From Microtetraspora glauca (GTDB lineage: Bacteria; Actinomycetota; Actinomycetes; Streptomycetales; Streptomycetaceae): DNA of 64,000 bases. Positions 37,788-46,669 of this stretch are shown piece by piece; position 1 is the stretch's first letter; each line of letters starts with the position of its first letter. Both the position numbers and the translations under genes were made by a program. The stretch covers positions 1 through 64,000 of the forward strand of contig JOFO01000015.1 of NCBI GenBank assembly GCA_000721275.1, written 5' to 3'. The notes beneath the pieces are model-generated. The model did not search any database. It was given only the letters and a program-made list of their open reading frames with translations, and was not told where the DNA came from.

Positions 37788-39577
37788 TGGATGTCCGCGG
37801 TCCGGTCGTGTCCCAGGGCCGCCTCGGCCGGCTCCGGGACCTCGGCGCCGGCGGGCCCGTCGGCCTCCGCCGGGCCGGCCGGGAGGGCGGCCTTCGCGGG
37901 ACGGTCGGCGTCCGCCGCCGCGCGTCCGGCCGGGAGGGCCTTCGGGCGGCCGTCCTCGTCGCCGTCGGCCGGGGCGTTGCCGCGGGCGGCTTCCGCCGCC
38001 GCGCGCAGCTCCTCCGGGCGGACCCCGGCGAAGGCGGCGACCAGGTGGCCGTCGGGGCGGATCAGCAGCACGGCGTGGGCGGGGGCGCCCGGGTACGCGT
38101 CGGTCACCAGGACCTCCGCCGTCACCGGCAGCGCCTCGGCGGCCTCCTCCAGCCGGGGCATCAGCCCTGCCGTCCGCCAGTGCCGGCGCTCCCACACCCC
38201 GGAGCCGGGGGCGACGAGCAGGACCAGGAAGCGGGACTGCCCGAGCCGGTCCCGGAGCCGTACCGTCGTGTCGTCGGGGGCCGTCACCCGGACGTCCTCG
38301 ACCGGGGCGCCGAGCGGGGTGCCGACCGGGATCATGCCCTCGCTGAGCGGCGCCGCGAGCGGCGAGTGCGGGTACGCGGGGGAGGCGCCGAGCGGGCCCC
38401 GGCCCAGGTGCCCGTCGGTCAGCAGGGCGTCGTGGCCGCGCATCACGCCCGGCAGGTAGGCGCGCAGCCCCCCGCCGCCGCCGCGCAGCGCGGGCAGGGC
38501 CTGGTCGGCGGCGCGGAGGCGGGCGGCGATCGCGGTCCTGCGCTCGCTCTGGTAGCTGTCCAGGAGGGCGTCCGGGGCGGCGCGGTGCCAGACGAGGGCG
38601 AGCTTCCAGGCGAGGTTGTCGACGTCCCGCAGGCCCTCGTCGAGGCCCTGGGTGCCGATGGCGCCCAGCAGGTGGGCCGCGTCGCCGGCGAGCAGCACCC
38701 GGTCGACGCGCCAGCGGCGGGCCAGCCGGTGGTGCAGGGTGTGCACGCCGGTGTCCAGGAGCTCGTACGGGGGAGTGGTGCCGTCGCACCAGCCGGCCAG
38801 GGTCTCGCGGATCCGGGCCACGAGGGCGTCCGGGGTGACGAGTTCGCCGCGCGGCGGCAGCAGCCAGTCGAGCCGCCAGACGCCGTCGGGCAGCGAGCGG
38901 GCGCTGATCTCGTCGGCGACCCCGCGCCACGGGGGCTGACGGTGCAGCACCGCGGCGCCGGGCCAGGGGAGTTCGGTGCGCAGGGCGGCGACCGCGTGCC
39001 GCTCGACCGCGGTGCGGCCGGGGTAGCGGACGCCGAGCAGCTTGCGGACGGTGGAGCGGGCGCCGTCGCAGCCGACCAGGTGGCTGCCCCGCCACCAGGT
39101 GCCCTTGGGGCCGCGGGTGTGGGCGACGACCCCGGTGCGGTCCTGCTCGACGGTGTCCAGCCGGGCGTCGGTGACGAGCCGGACGAGCGGTTCGCGGGCG
39201 ATGGCGTCGCGCAGGCCGCGGGCGAGGGCGTGCTGGGGGATGTGCAGGGGGGCGGCCGGAGGGGCGGGGGCGCCGGGGTCCTCGGACCACTCCTCGGTGC
39301 CGCCCAGTCCCAGGTCGAAGGCGACCTCGCGGGGCTGCCGGCGGCGCTGCATCCCGCGCCAGCCGACCCAGCGCAGCCCCTCGTCACGGACGGTGGCGCA
39401 GCCCAGGCGCTCGACCAGGGCGGCCATGTCGGCGCGCAGCACGACGGTCCGCGCGGGGCGCGGTTCCTCCTGGCCGGAGGTCTCGTCGAGGACGACGCTG
39501 GGCACGCCCTGCGCGGCGAGCGCGAGGGAGAGCGCGAGGCCGACCGGCCCCGCGCCCACGATGATCACCGGGTCCAC
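37784..39577 (-). CDS. FAD-dependent aromatic-type monooxygenase
   Basis: 597 residues from GTG 39577. It has the class A flavin hydroxylase pattern: FAD-binding IIVGAGPVGLALS at residues 5-17, the DG motif VGCDGARSTVRKLL near 175, and the GD motif LLAGDAAHLLGAIGTQGLDEG near 310. A thioredoxin-like C-terminal region runs to about 530, and an Ala/Pro-rich tail is probably disordered. Such enzymes (PheA/TfdB type) hydroxylate phenols or polyketide aromatics with NAD(P)H and O2. No pathway genes are adjacent, so the substrate is unknown. A candidate promoter lies 80-110 nt upstream. Confidence 0.85.
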   Translation of the reverse strand: MDPVIIVGAGPVGLALSLALAAQGVPSVVLDETSGQEEPRPARTVVLRADMAALVERLGCATVRDEGLRWVGWRGMQRRRQPREVAFDLGLGGTEEWSEDPGAPAPPAAPLHIPQHALARGLRDAIAREPLVRLVTDARLDTVEQDRTGVVAHTRGPKGTWWRGSHLVGCDGARSTVRKLLGVRYPGRTAVERHAVAALRTELPWPGAAVLHRQPPWRGVADEISARSLPDGVWRLDWLLPPRGELVTPDALVARIRETLAGWCDGTTPPYELLDTGVHTLHHRLARRWRVDRVLLAGDAAHLLGAIGTQGLDEGLRDVDNLAWKLALVWHRAAPDALLDSYQSERRTAIAARLRAADQALPALRGGGGGLRAYLPGVMRGHDALLTDGHLGRGPLGASPAYPHSPLAAPLSEGMIPVGTPLGAPVEDVRVTAPDDTTVRLRDRLGQSRFLVLLVAPGSGVWERRHWRTAGLMPRLEEAAEALPVTAEVLVTDAYPGAPAHAVLLIRPDGHLVAAFAGVRPEELRAAAEAARGNAPADGDEDGRPKALPAGRAAADADRPAKAALPAGPAEADGPAGAEVPEPAEAALGHDRTADIH

Positions 39578-39658
39578 GGCGCGGCTCCAAAAGGCCGGAA
39601 AGTCATGGGGGCAGCACAGCAGAGTGTGTCACGGTCCCGGTGCTTGATCACAGACCGT

Positions 39659-39688
39659 ATGCAACCCAGTCAGGGTGTTTTGCGTCAA
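39659..39688 (-). promoter_or_regulatory. candidate promoter for the FAD monooxygenase
   Basis: On the minus strand TTGACG (39688 to 39683) is followed after 18 nt by TTGCAT (39664 to 39659), ahead of the GTG start at 39577. The -35 is good and the -10 is weak. The rest of the 327-nt gap between this gene and gluD holds a long hairpin and no gene. Confidence 0.4.
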
Positions 39689-39783
39689 GTGACGTGGTGG
39701 GCGTGGTGCGGCTGATGTGCGGTCAGGCGCGTTTCCGGGCGCGGCGGGTGTCCCGCGTATCGCTTTCCGTCCCGGCAGAACCT

Positions 39784-39840
39784 CCGGCCCCGTCGCCCGT
39801 CCCGGATGCAGGCGGTCCGGGGGGTGGGCGACGGGGCCGG
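39784..39840 (-). terminator. long hairpin after gluD
   Basis: A 15-bp perfect inverted repeat, CCGGCCCCGTCGCCC (39784-39798) with GGGCGACGGGGCCGG (39826-39840), encloses a 27-nt loop that can fold further. It lies 64 nt past the gluD stop and likely ends the gluABCD transcript. Confidence 0.75.
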
Positions 39841-39904
39841 AAGTGGACGGGCGCGAACCTTGGGGAATCCGGCCGGTCGGGGTGGTGGTCGTGCGGGCGG
39901 GTGG

Positions 39905-40795
39905 TCAGGCGCCGCTGGTGCTCGCCCCGCCCATCTCGACGTTCGCGGCGGGGGCCGTGTCCTTCACCGCGGCGGCCTTGCGGCCCTGGCGGAGCCGCTG
40001 CTCCAGGCGGGCGGCGAGGTAGGTGAGGAGGGCGTTGAGCGCGATGTAGATCAGGGCGATGACGGTGAAGGTGGCGATGGTGTTGGCGCCGTAATTGGCG
40101 GTGATCTGCCGGTTCTGGCTGAGCAGTTCGTTGAAGCCGAGCAGAGCGCCGCCGAGCGCGGTGTCCTTCACGATGACGACGAGCTGGCTGACCAGGGCCG
40201 GCAGCATGACCGTGACGGCCTGCGGCAGCAGCACGTACAGCATGGTCTGGCCCTTGCGCATGCCGAGCGCCACGGCCGCGTCGCCCTGGCCCCGGGGGAG
40301 CGAGAGGACGCCGGCGCGGACGACCTCGGCGATGACGGAGGCGTTGTAGAGCACCAGGCCGGTGACGACCGCGTACAGGGGGCGGAAGTCGGAGCTGACG
40401 GAGGAGTACTGCGAGTAGAGGGCGCTCGCGAAGACCATCAGGAGCAGCACCGGGATGGCCCGGAAGAACTCCACGACCGCGCCGACCGGGACCCGCACCC
40501 AGCGGTGGTCGGAGAGCCGGCCGATGCCCAGCGCCGCGCCCAGCGGCAGGGCGATCACGATGGAGAGGGCGGCGGCCTTCAGGGTCTCCGTCAGACCGGG
40601 CAGCAGGTACGTCGTCCAGACCTGCGCGTCGGTGACGAACGGGCTCCACTTGGCGGCTTCCAGCTGCTTCTTGTCGGCCAGCGCCGAGAGCACCCAGAAG
40701 GCCACCAGGCCGAGGACGGCGAGGAAGACGACGGTGTAGAGGACGTTGCGCCGCTTGGCCCGGGGGCCGGGGACGTCGTAGAGGACGGAGCTCAT
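39905..40795 (-). CDS. gluD: glutamate-type ABC transporter permease GluD
   Basis: 296 residues with five or six membrane helices and the HisM/GlnP permease pattern. The EAA loop reads AVALGMRKGQTMLYVLLPQA. The protein pairs with GluC to form the membrane channel of an amino-acid importer. Its ATG overlaps the gluC stop (ATGA). The C-terminal 30 residues are polar and Ala-rich. Gene order gluA-gluB-gluC-gluD on the reverse strand matches the glutamate uptake operon known from Corynebacterium and Streptomyces; specificity for glutamate rather than glutamine is inferred from this order. Confidence 0.92.
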   Translation of the reverse strand: MSSVLYDVPGPRAKRRNVLYTVVFLAVLGLVAFWVLSALADKKQLEAAKWSPFVTDAQVWTTYLLPGLTETLKAAALSIVIALPLGAALGIGRLSDHRWVRVPVGAVVEFFRAIPVLLLMVFASALYSQYSSVSSDFRPLYAVVTGLVLYNASVIAEVVRAGVLSLPRGQGDAAVALGMRKGQTMLYVLLPQAVTVMLPALVSQLVVIVKDTALGGALLGFNELLSQNRQITANYGANTIATFTVIALIYIALNALLTYLAARLEQRLRQGRKAAAVKDTAPAANVEMGGASTSGA

Positions 40796-41466
40796 CGCTT
40801 CACCGCCAGTCGCTTGGCCGCCCAGCCCAGGAAGAGGCCGGTGGGGAGGGTCAGGACGATGAAGCCGAAGGCGAAGAGGGCGAAGACCGTGAAGAGTGCC
40901 TGGGCCTCGTTCTCGATCATCTCCCGCATCAGCAGGGCCGCCTCGGCGGCGCCGATCGCCGCGGCCACCGTGGTGTTCTTGGTGAGGGCGATGAGGACGT
41001 TGGCGAGCGGGGTGATCGCCGCGCGGAACGCCTGCGGGAGCACCACCAGCGTCAGCACCTGGGTGAAGCTCATGCCCAGCGCGCGGGCCGCCTCGGCCTG
41101 GCCGGACGGGACCGTGTTGATGCCGGAGCGCAGCGCCTCGCAGACGAAGGTGCCGGTGTACGCGGTGAGGCCGAGGATCGCGAGGCGGAAGCCGATCTCC
41201 TTGAAGTTCTCGCCGCCGAGCGTCACCGCGAGGGTCTGGTCGAGGACGAAGGAGCAGGCCACGATGACGACGGTCAGCGGTGTGTTGCGGACGAGGTTGA
41301 CGTACGCCGTGCCGAAGCCGCGCATCAGCGGGACCGGGCTGACCCGCATGGCGACCAGGGCCGTGCCCCAGATCAGCGAGCCGATCGCCGAGTAGAGGGC
41401 GAGCTGCGCCGTCACCCAGAAGGCGCCGAGCAGGTCGTACTGCCCGGAATCAAGAAAGTCGAACAC
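40792..41466 (-). CDS. gluC: glutamate-type ABC transporter permease GluC
   Basis: 224 residues from GTG 41466. About five membrane helices and an EAA loop (EAARALGMSFTQVLTLVVLPQA) mark it as a polar amino-acid permease. RNTPLTVVIVA is a typical segment near residue 60. It is separated from gluB by 120 nt that include a strong stem-loop, and overlaps gluD. With GluD it forms the transmembrane pathway driven by GluA. Confidence 0.93.
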   Translation of the reverse strand: MFDFLDSGQYDLLGAFWVTAQLALYSAIGSLIWGTALVAMRVSPVPLMRGFGTAYVNLVRNTPLTVVIVACSFVLDQTLAVTLGGENFKEIGFRLAILGLTAYTGTFVCEALRSGINTVPSGQAEAARALGMSFTQVLTLVVLPQAFRAAITPLANVLIALTKNTTVAAAIGAAEAALLMREMIENEAQALFTVFALFAFGFIVLTLPTGLFLGWAAKRLAVKR

Positions 41467-41533
41467 GATGCCCCGCGCTCTCCCCTGGTGGTCGGTCGGT
41501 GGGACGGCCGGTGCGTCGGCAGCGGCCGGTGGG

Positions 41534-41575
41534 GCCGTGACGGCCGCTCGCCGGTGGGGCGGCGGCCGTCACGGC
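41534..41575 (-). promoter_or_regulatory. intra-operon stem-loop between gluB and gluC
   Basis: GCCGTGACGGCCG (41534-41546) and CGGCCGTCACGGC (41563-41575) make a perfect 13-bp stem with a 16-nt loop just after the gluB stop. Such hairpins after binding-protein genes commonly protect the upstream mRNA or partly terminate, giving more binding protein than permease. Confidence 0.7.
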
Positions 41576-41586
41576 GGCCCGCTCGG

Positions 41587-42408
41587 TCAGCCCGCGATCT
41601 TCGGGGCCGGCTCGTTCTTGTAGCCCGAGGGGCCGAAGTGCTGCTTCACGAGCTTGTCCCAGGTGCCGTCGGACACCATCTTCTCCAGGGCCTTGTTGAT
41701 CTTGCCCTTGAGCTCGGAGTCGCCCTTCTTGATGCCGATGCCGTAGTTCTCGTCGCTCATCGACAGGCCGACCAGCTTGAACTTGCCCTGGTGCTCCTTC
41801 TGCGAGGCGTAGCCCGCGAGGATGGAGGCGTCCGTGGTGAGGGCGTCGACGCGCTTGTTCTCCAGGCCGGTCAGGCACTCGGAGTAGCCGCCGAGCTGCT
41901 GGAGGTCGGCCTTCGGGGCCAGCTTCTCCTTGACGTTCTGCGCGGAGGTCGAGCCGGTGACCGAGCAGAGCTTCTTGGAGTTGAGGTCCTCGACCTTGGT
42001 GATCGAGGTGTCGTCGGCGCGGACCAGCAGGTCCTGGTGGGTCAGGAAGTACGGGCCGGCGAAGTCGACCTCCTTCAGGCGCTTCTCGTTGATCGAGTAG
42101 CTGGCGACGACGAACTTGACGTCGCCGTTCTTGATGAGGTTCTCGCGCTCGGCCGACGGGGCCTGCTTCCAGGTGATCTTGTCCTCGGGGAAGCCGAGCT
42201 CCTTGGCGACGTACCGGGCGACGTCGACGTCGAAGCCCGCGTACGAGCCGTCCGGGGTCTTCAGGCCGAGACCCGGCTGGTCGAACTTGATGCCGATGGT
42301 GATCTTGTCACCGTTGCTGCCGGAGTCCGAGCCGGAGCCGCAGGCGGTGGCGGTCAGGGCGAGGACGACGGCGGCCGCGGCGGCCGCGGAGGCGTTGCGA
42401 AGCTTCAT
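41587..42408 (-). CDS. gluB: glutamate-binding lipoprotein GluB
   Basis: 273 residues. The signal peptide ends in the lipobox LTATAC, so Cys23 would be lipidated and the protein anchored outside the membrane. The mature part is a family 3 solute-binding protein, with GYDVDVARYVA-like GFDVDVARYVAKELGF near residue 65 and the typical GDVKFVVASYSINEKR segment. It delivers glutamate or a similar amino acid to GluCD. It stands between gluA (54 nt upstream) and the stem-loop that precedes gluC. Confidence 0.93.
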   Translation of the reverse strand: MKLRNASAAAAAAVVLALTATACGSGSDSGSNGDKITIGIKFDQPGLGLKTPDGSYAGFDVDVARYVAKELGFPEDKITWKQAPSAERENLIKNGDVKFVVASYSINEKRLKEVDFAGPYFLTHQDLLVRADDTSITKVEDLNSKKLCSVTGSTSAQNVKEKLAPKADLQQLGGYSECLTGLENKRVDALTTDASILAGYASQKEHQGKFKLVGLSMSDENYGIGIKKGDSELKGKINKALEKMVSDGTWDKLVKQHFGPSGYKNEPAPKIAG

Positions 42409-42462
42409 GGTTGAACGTCCCTTGGGTAGGCGTGAGTTGCGAAGACTAGGTCGCCGACTCGC

Positions 42463-43248
42463 TCAGTGGTGCAGGATTTTGGAGAGGAAGTCCTTCGCCC
42501 GGTCGCTGCGCGGGTTGCTGAAGAACTCCTCGGGGGTGGCCTGTTCGACGATCCTGCCGTCGGCCATGAAGACGACCCGGTCGGCCGCGGAGCGGGCGAA
42601 GCCCATCTCGTGCGTGACGACCACCATCGTCATGCCCTCCCGGGCCAGCTGCTGCATGACCTCCAGGACCTCGTTGATCATCTCGGGGTCCAGGGCCGAG
42701 GTCGGCTCGTCGAAGAGCATCACCTTCGGGTCCATGGCGAGCGCGCGGGCGATCGCCACGCGCTGCTGCTGCCCACCCGAGAGCTGCGCCGGGTACTTGT
42801 CCGCCTGCGCGGCCACGCCGACCCGCTCCAGCAGGGCGCGGGCCTTGGTCTCCGCCGCCTTCTTCTCCGTGCCGCGGACCTTGATCTGACCCAGCATCAC
42901 GTTCTCGAGCACGGTCTTGTGCGCGAAGAGATTGAAGGACTGGAAGACCATGCCGACGTCCGACCGCAGCCGGGCCAGTTCCCTGCCCTCCGCGGGCAGC
43001 GGCTTCCCGTCGATCGTGATCGTCCCGGCGTCGATCGTCTCCAGGCGGTTGATCGTGCGGCACAGCGTCGACTTGCCGGACCCCGACGGCCCGATGACGA
43101 CGACGACTTCACCGCGGCCGATCGTGAGGTCGATGTCCTGCAGCACGTGCAGCGCGCCGAAGTGCTTGTTCACTCCGGACAGGACGACCAGATCCTCCTG
43201 GGCCCGGGGGGAGTCCTCGTGGTCCTTGGACACTGCCACTCCGCTCAT
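42463..43248 (-). CDS. gluA: glutamate-type ABC transporter ATP-binding protein GluA
   Basis: 261 residues. Walker A is GPSGSGKST, the ABC signature LSGGQQQR, Walker [14 protein letters not shown] and the switch His lies in VVTHEMGFA. The [17 protein letters not shown]-loop is of the polar amino-acid type. It hydrolyses ATP in the cytosol to drive import through GluCD. It is the first gene of the reverse-strand operon. The 262-nt gap to the forward response regulator includes an AT-rich stretch around 43320-43350 that likely holds the divergent promoters. Confidence 0.93.
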   Translation of the reverse strand: MSGVAVSKDHEDSPRAQEDLVVLSGVNKHFGALHVLQDIDLTIGRGEVVVVIGPSGSGKSTLCRTINRLETIDAGTITIDGKPLPAEGRELARLRSDVGMVFQSFNLFAHKTVLENVMLGQIKVRGTEKKAAETKARALLERVGVAAQADKYPAQLSGGQQQRVAIARALAMDPKVMLFDEPTSALDPEMINEVLEVMQQLAREGMTMVVVTHEMGFARSAADRVVFMADGRIVEQATPEEFFSNPRSDRAKDFLSKILHH

Positions 43249-43510
43249 CGGCCTCTTGCTCCGTCCTCCTCGGTTGGGAGGACACTAGAGACACGCCCGG
43301 AACACCGTCATCACATCTGAGCGGAAATTGAGGATAACGATAAGGCTACAAACGGACACCCTGGGTGAAGGTGACCTGTGGGGCCGTACCGGGTGAATAA
43401 CGGAAGCGGACCCTCCGCCGGGGGACACTTGACTGTGGGGACGCCGATCGGCGTTCATGGGCGTTCATGCCCCGATCCGGTGCACCCCCGGCGAACGAGA
43501 GGAGAAGACC

Positions 43511-44236
43511 ATGCGACTGCTGCTCGTCGAGGACGACGACCACGTCGCCGCGGCCCTCTCCGCGATCCTCGCCAAGCACGGCTTCGCCGTCACCCACGCC
43601 CGCAACGGCGAGGAGGCCCTCCAGGCCGTCCTCCCCACGGCGCAGGGCGAGCGCCCCTCGTACGGGGTGATCCTGCTCGACCTCGGCCTCCCCGACCAGG
43701 ACGGCTACCAGGTCTGCGCCCGCATCCGGAAGCTCACCGCCACCCCGGTGATCATGGTGACCGCGCGCGCCGACGTACGCTCCCGCATCCACGGCCTCAA
43801 TCTCGGCGCCGACGACTACGTCGTCAAGCCCTACGACACCGGCGAACTGCTCGCCCGCATCCACGCCGTCTCCCGGCGCACCACCGGACCCGGCGCCGCC
43901 GACGACCAGGGCGCCGGTACGGGCTCCGCCGGCGAGGGCGCCGTGCTGCACCTCGGCGCCGTCGCCGTCGAACTGCCCACCCGGCGCGTCAGCGTCGACG
44001 GCCGGCCCGTCGCCCTCACCCGCAAGGAGTTCGACCTGCTCGCCCTCCTCGCCCAGCGGCCCGGCGTCGTCTTCCGCCGCGAGCAGATCATCTCCGAGGT
44101 CTGGCAGACCAGTTGGGAGGGGACCGGCCGCACCCTGGAGGTGCACGTCGCCTCCCTCCGCGCCAAGCTGCGGATGCCCGCCCTGATCGAGACCGTGCGG
44201 GGCGTCGGCTACCGCCTGGTCGCCCCGGCCGCGTAA
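43511..44236 (+). CDS. OmpR/PhoB-family response regulator (TctD-like setting)
   Basis: 241 residues from ATG 43511 with a GGAGAAG site. The receiver domain has LLLVEDDDH, phospho-acceptor in VILLDLGLPDQDG, T in MVTARAD and K in VVKPYDTGEL. A winged helix follows at about 145-238 (LTRKEFDLLALLAQRPG and VRGVGYRLVA). The kinase follows after 18 nt, and a TAXI substrate-binding gene faces it. This resembles TctDE systems that control tricarboxylate uptake, but the target here is only inferred. A Gly/Ala linker joins the domains. Confidence 0.92.
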   Translation: MRLLLVEDDDHVAAALSAILAKHGFAVTHARNGEEALQAVLPTAQGERPSYGVILLDLGLPDQDGYQVCARIRKLTATPVIMVTARADVRSRIHGLNLGADDYVVKPYDTGELLARIHAVSRRTTGPGAADDQGAGTGSAGEGAVLHLGAVAVELPTRRVSVDGRPVALTRKEFDLLALLAQRPGVVFRREQIISEVWQTSWEGTGRTLEVHVASLRAKLRMPALIETVRGVGYRLVAPAA

Positions 44237-44254
44237 CCCCCGGCCGCCCCGCCC

Positions 44255-45652
44255 GTGCGCACCCGACTCCTCCCCCTGCTCATCGTGCTGATGGCCGGGG
44301 TCCTGCTCGCCCTGGGGTTCCCGCTCGCCGCCAGCCTCGCCGCCGCCCAGCAGCAGCGCGCCGTCGTCGACCGCCTCGACGACGCCGCCCGCTTCGCCGC
44401 CCTCGGGCAGTACGTCGGCGACCCCGCCACCGGCGACGACGAGCGCCGCACCACGCTGCGCGGCGAGCTCGCCAGCTACCACGACGTCTACGGCATCCGG
44501 GCCGGCATCTTCTACCGCGACAACCGCGCCATGGCCGCCGCCCCCGAGGACTGGGTCGTCCCGTACGACGGGGAGGGCCGCCGCGCCTTCAACGAGGCCC
44601 TGCTCGGCCGCCGCAGCCACGACCCGCCGCAGGTCTGGCCCTGGCAGCCGCACGCCCGCCTCATCATCGCCTCGCCCGTCGTCCGCGACGGCGACGTCAT
44701 CGCCGTCGTCGTCACCGACTCGCCCACCGGAGAGCTCCGCGCCCGCATCCTGCGCGGCTGGCTGGTGATCTTCGCCGGCGAGGCCGCCGCCATGCTGCTC
44801 GCCGTCGGCGCCGCCTTCCGCCTCACCGGCTGGGTGCTGCGCCCGGTACGGGTCCTCGACGGCGTCACCCACGACATCGCCACCGGACGGATGAACTCCC
44901 GGGTCGCCGAGGCCGGCGGACCGCCCGAACTGCGCCGCCTCGCCCGCTCCTTCAACGAGATGGCCGACCACGTCGAGGAAGCCCTCGAACAGCAGCGGGC
45001 GTTCGTCGCCGACGCCTCCCACCAGCTCCGCAACCCGCTCGCCGCGCTCCTCCTCCGCATCGAACTGCTCGCCCTCGAACTCCCCGAGGGCAATGAGGAG
45101 ATCGCCTCCGTGCGCACCGAGGGCAAGCGGCTCGCGCGGGTCCTCGACGACCTGCTCGACCTGGCCCTCGCCGAGCACGCCTCCGCCGACCTGCGGCTCA
45201 CCGACGTCGGCGCCCTCACCGCCGAGCGGATCGCCTCCTGGCGGCCGGTCGCCGACGAGAAGGGCGTCCGCCTGGTGGGGGAGTGCGGGGCCGCCACCGG
45301 CTGGGCGGACCCGGTGGCCCTGTCCAGCGCGCTGGACGCGGTCGTCGACAACGCGCTCAAGTTCACGCCGGAGGGCGAGCAGGTCACCGTACGGGTCCTC
45401 GCCGGGCGCGACACCGTCGAGGTCGTCGTCGCCGACAGCGGCCCCGGGCTCACCGAGGAGGAGCTGAGCCGGGTCGGGGACCGCTTCTGGCGCTCCGGAC
45501 GGCACCAGAACGTCAAGGGCTCCGGGCTCGGCCTCTCCATCGCCCGGGTGCTGCTCACCGCCACCGGCGGCGCCATCGCCTTCGCCCCGAACGAGCCGCA
45601 CGGACTGCGGGTGACGGTCACCGTGCCGCGGTACGAACCCACCGACGCGTGA
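44255..45652 (+). CDS. sensor histidine kinase (HAMP, HisKA)
   Basis: 465 residues from GTG 44255. Two transmembrane helices (about 5-30 and 165-190) enclose an extracytoplasmic sensor region of about 135 residues. A HAMP domain follows, then the HisKA box FVADASHQLRNPLAALLLR with the phospho-His near residue 255. The HATPase has DNALKFTPEG, DSGPGLTEEE and GSGLGLSIARV. It is the partner of the response regulator 18 nt upstream. The stop is 18 nt from the stop of the convergent TAXI gene, so the three genes likely form one functional unit. Confidence 0.92.
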   Translation: MRTRLLPLLIVLMAGVLLALGFPLAASLAAAQQQRAVVDRLDDAARFAALGQYVGDPATGDDERRTTLRGELASYHDVYGIRAGIFYRDNRAMAAAPEDWVVPYDGEGRRAFNEALLGRRSHDPPQVWPWQPHARLIIASPVVRDGDVIAVVVTDSPTGELRARILRGWLVIFAGEAAAMLLAVGAAFRLTGWVLRPVRVLDGVTHDIATGRMNSRVAEAGGPPELRRLARSFNEMADHVEEALEQQRAFVADASHQLRNPLAALLLRIELLALELPEGNEEIASVRTEGKRLARVLDDLLDLALAEHASADLRLTDVGALTAERIASWRPVADEKGVRLVGECGAATGWADPVALSSALDAVVDNALKFTPEGEQVTVRVLAGRDTVEVVVADSGPGLTEEELSRVGDRFWRSGRHQNVKGSGLGLSIARVLLTATGGAIAFAPNEPHGLRVTVTVPRYEPTDA

Positions 45653-45670
45653 GATCCGGGCGTACGGTCC

Positions 45671-46669
45671 TCAGGGCTTGACCGAGCGGTAGTAGCGGCG
45701 GGCGCCCTCGTGGAGCGACAGGGGTTCGGTGTAGACGGCCGTCCGCAGGTCCACCAGCTGCGCCGGGTGCACCTGGCTGCCGATGCTGTCCCGGCTGGCG
45801 ATCACCGAGCGGGTGAACCCCTCCACCAGGTCCGCGTCGGCGTCGGCCGTCGTCACCATCAGGTTCGCCACCGCCAGCGTCTGCACCTCCTGCCCGTCCT
45901 GCGCGGCCGCGTAGGCGTCGGCGGGGATCGTCGCGGAGCGGTAGTGCCGGGTGGAGTCGCCGACGTCCCGCAGCGCGTCCACGAGCGGGGCGTCCATCGG
46001 GACCAGCCGGACCGGGGTCCGCTCCGACAGCTTCTGCACCGCCAGCGTCGGCAGCCCGCCGGACCAGAAGAAGGCGTCGAGCTCGCCGCGCTCCAGCATC
46101 TCCGGCATGGCGTCGATGCCGACCGGCACCGCCGTCACGTCCCGCGTCGGCGTCAGCCCGGCCGCCGCGAGGACCCGGTCCGCGATCAGCCGCACGCCCG
46201 AGCCGTCCTGCCCGACGCCGACCCGCAGGCCCCGCAGGTCGGAGACGGTCTGGGCCGACGACCCCTTGCGCACGACGACCTGCACGTAGTCGTCGTAGAG
46301 CCGGGCGCACCCGCGCAGCCGCTCGAAGCCCGGCCGGCGGTCGCGGATGTACTGCGCCACGGCGTCGGCGGTCGCGACGGTGAAGTCGGCCTCCCCGGAG
46401 GCGACCCGCGCCAGGTTCTGCTGGGAGCCCTCGCTGTCCTGGAGGGTGATCGTCACGTCCGGCAGGTCCTCGGCCATGGCCTTCTTGAGCAGCTCGCCGT
46501 AGTGCTGGTAGACCCCGGAGCGGACGCCGGTGCTGAAGGTGATCGAGCCGCTGGGCGTCGAGGTCCCGAAGGGCGCCAGCCACCACAGCACGCCCCCGAC
46601 GACCGCGAGCAGCGCGACCGCGAGCGCGAGGGCGCGGCGGCGGGCGGAGCGGGTGAGCGAGGGGGCCAT
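45671..46669 (-). CDS. TAXI-family TRAP transporter substrate-binding protein
   Basis: 332 residues from ATG 46669. The N-terminus is a membrane anchor or uncleaved signal (ALALAVALLAVVGGVLWWL). The TAXI fold is recognised from TGVRSGVYQHYGELLKKA, GEADFTVATADAVAQY and LDAFFWSGGLPTLAVQ. TAXI proteins bind dicarboxylates or amino acids and pass them to a fused TRAP permease; no permease gene is next to it here. As some orphan TAXI proteins work with a two-component sensor, it may serve as the periplasm-facing ligand sensor for the convergent kinase. This is inference. Confidence 0.87.
   Translation of the reverse strand: MAPSLTRSARRRALALAVALLAVVGGVLWWLAPFGTSTPSGSITFSTGVRSGVYQHYGELLKKAMAEDLPDVTITLQDSEGSQQNLARVASGEADFTVATADAVAQYIRDRRPGFERLRGCARLYDDYVQVVVRKGSSAQTVSDLRGLRVGVGQDGSGVRLIADRVLAAAGLTPTRDVTAVPVGIDAMPEMLERGELDAFFWSGGLPTLAVQKLSERTPVRLVPMDAPLVDALRDVGDSTRHYRSATIPADAYAAAQDGQEVQTLAVANLMVTTADADADLVEGFTRSVIASRDSIGSQVHPAQLVDLRTAVYTEPLSLHEGARRYYRSVKP

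Noticed and set aside
37784..39577. The FAD monooxygenase as evidence of an aromatic polyketide gene cluster
   Set aside because: No polyketide synthase, cyclase or resistance gene is near; the neighbours are core metabolism and transport genes.
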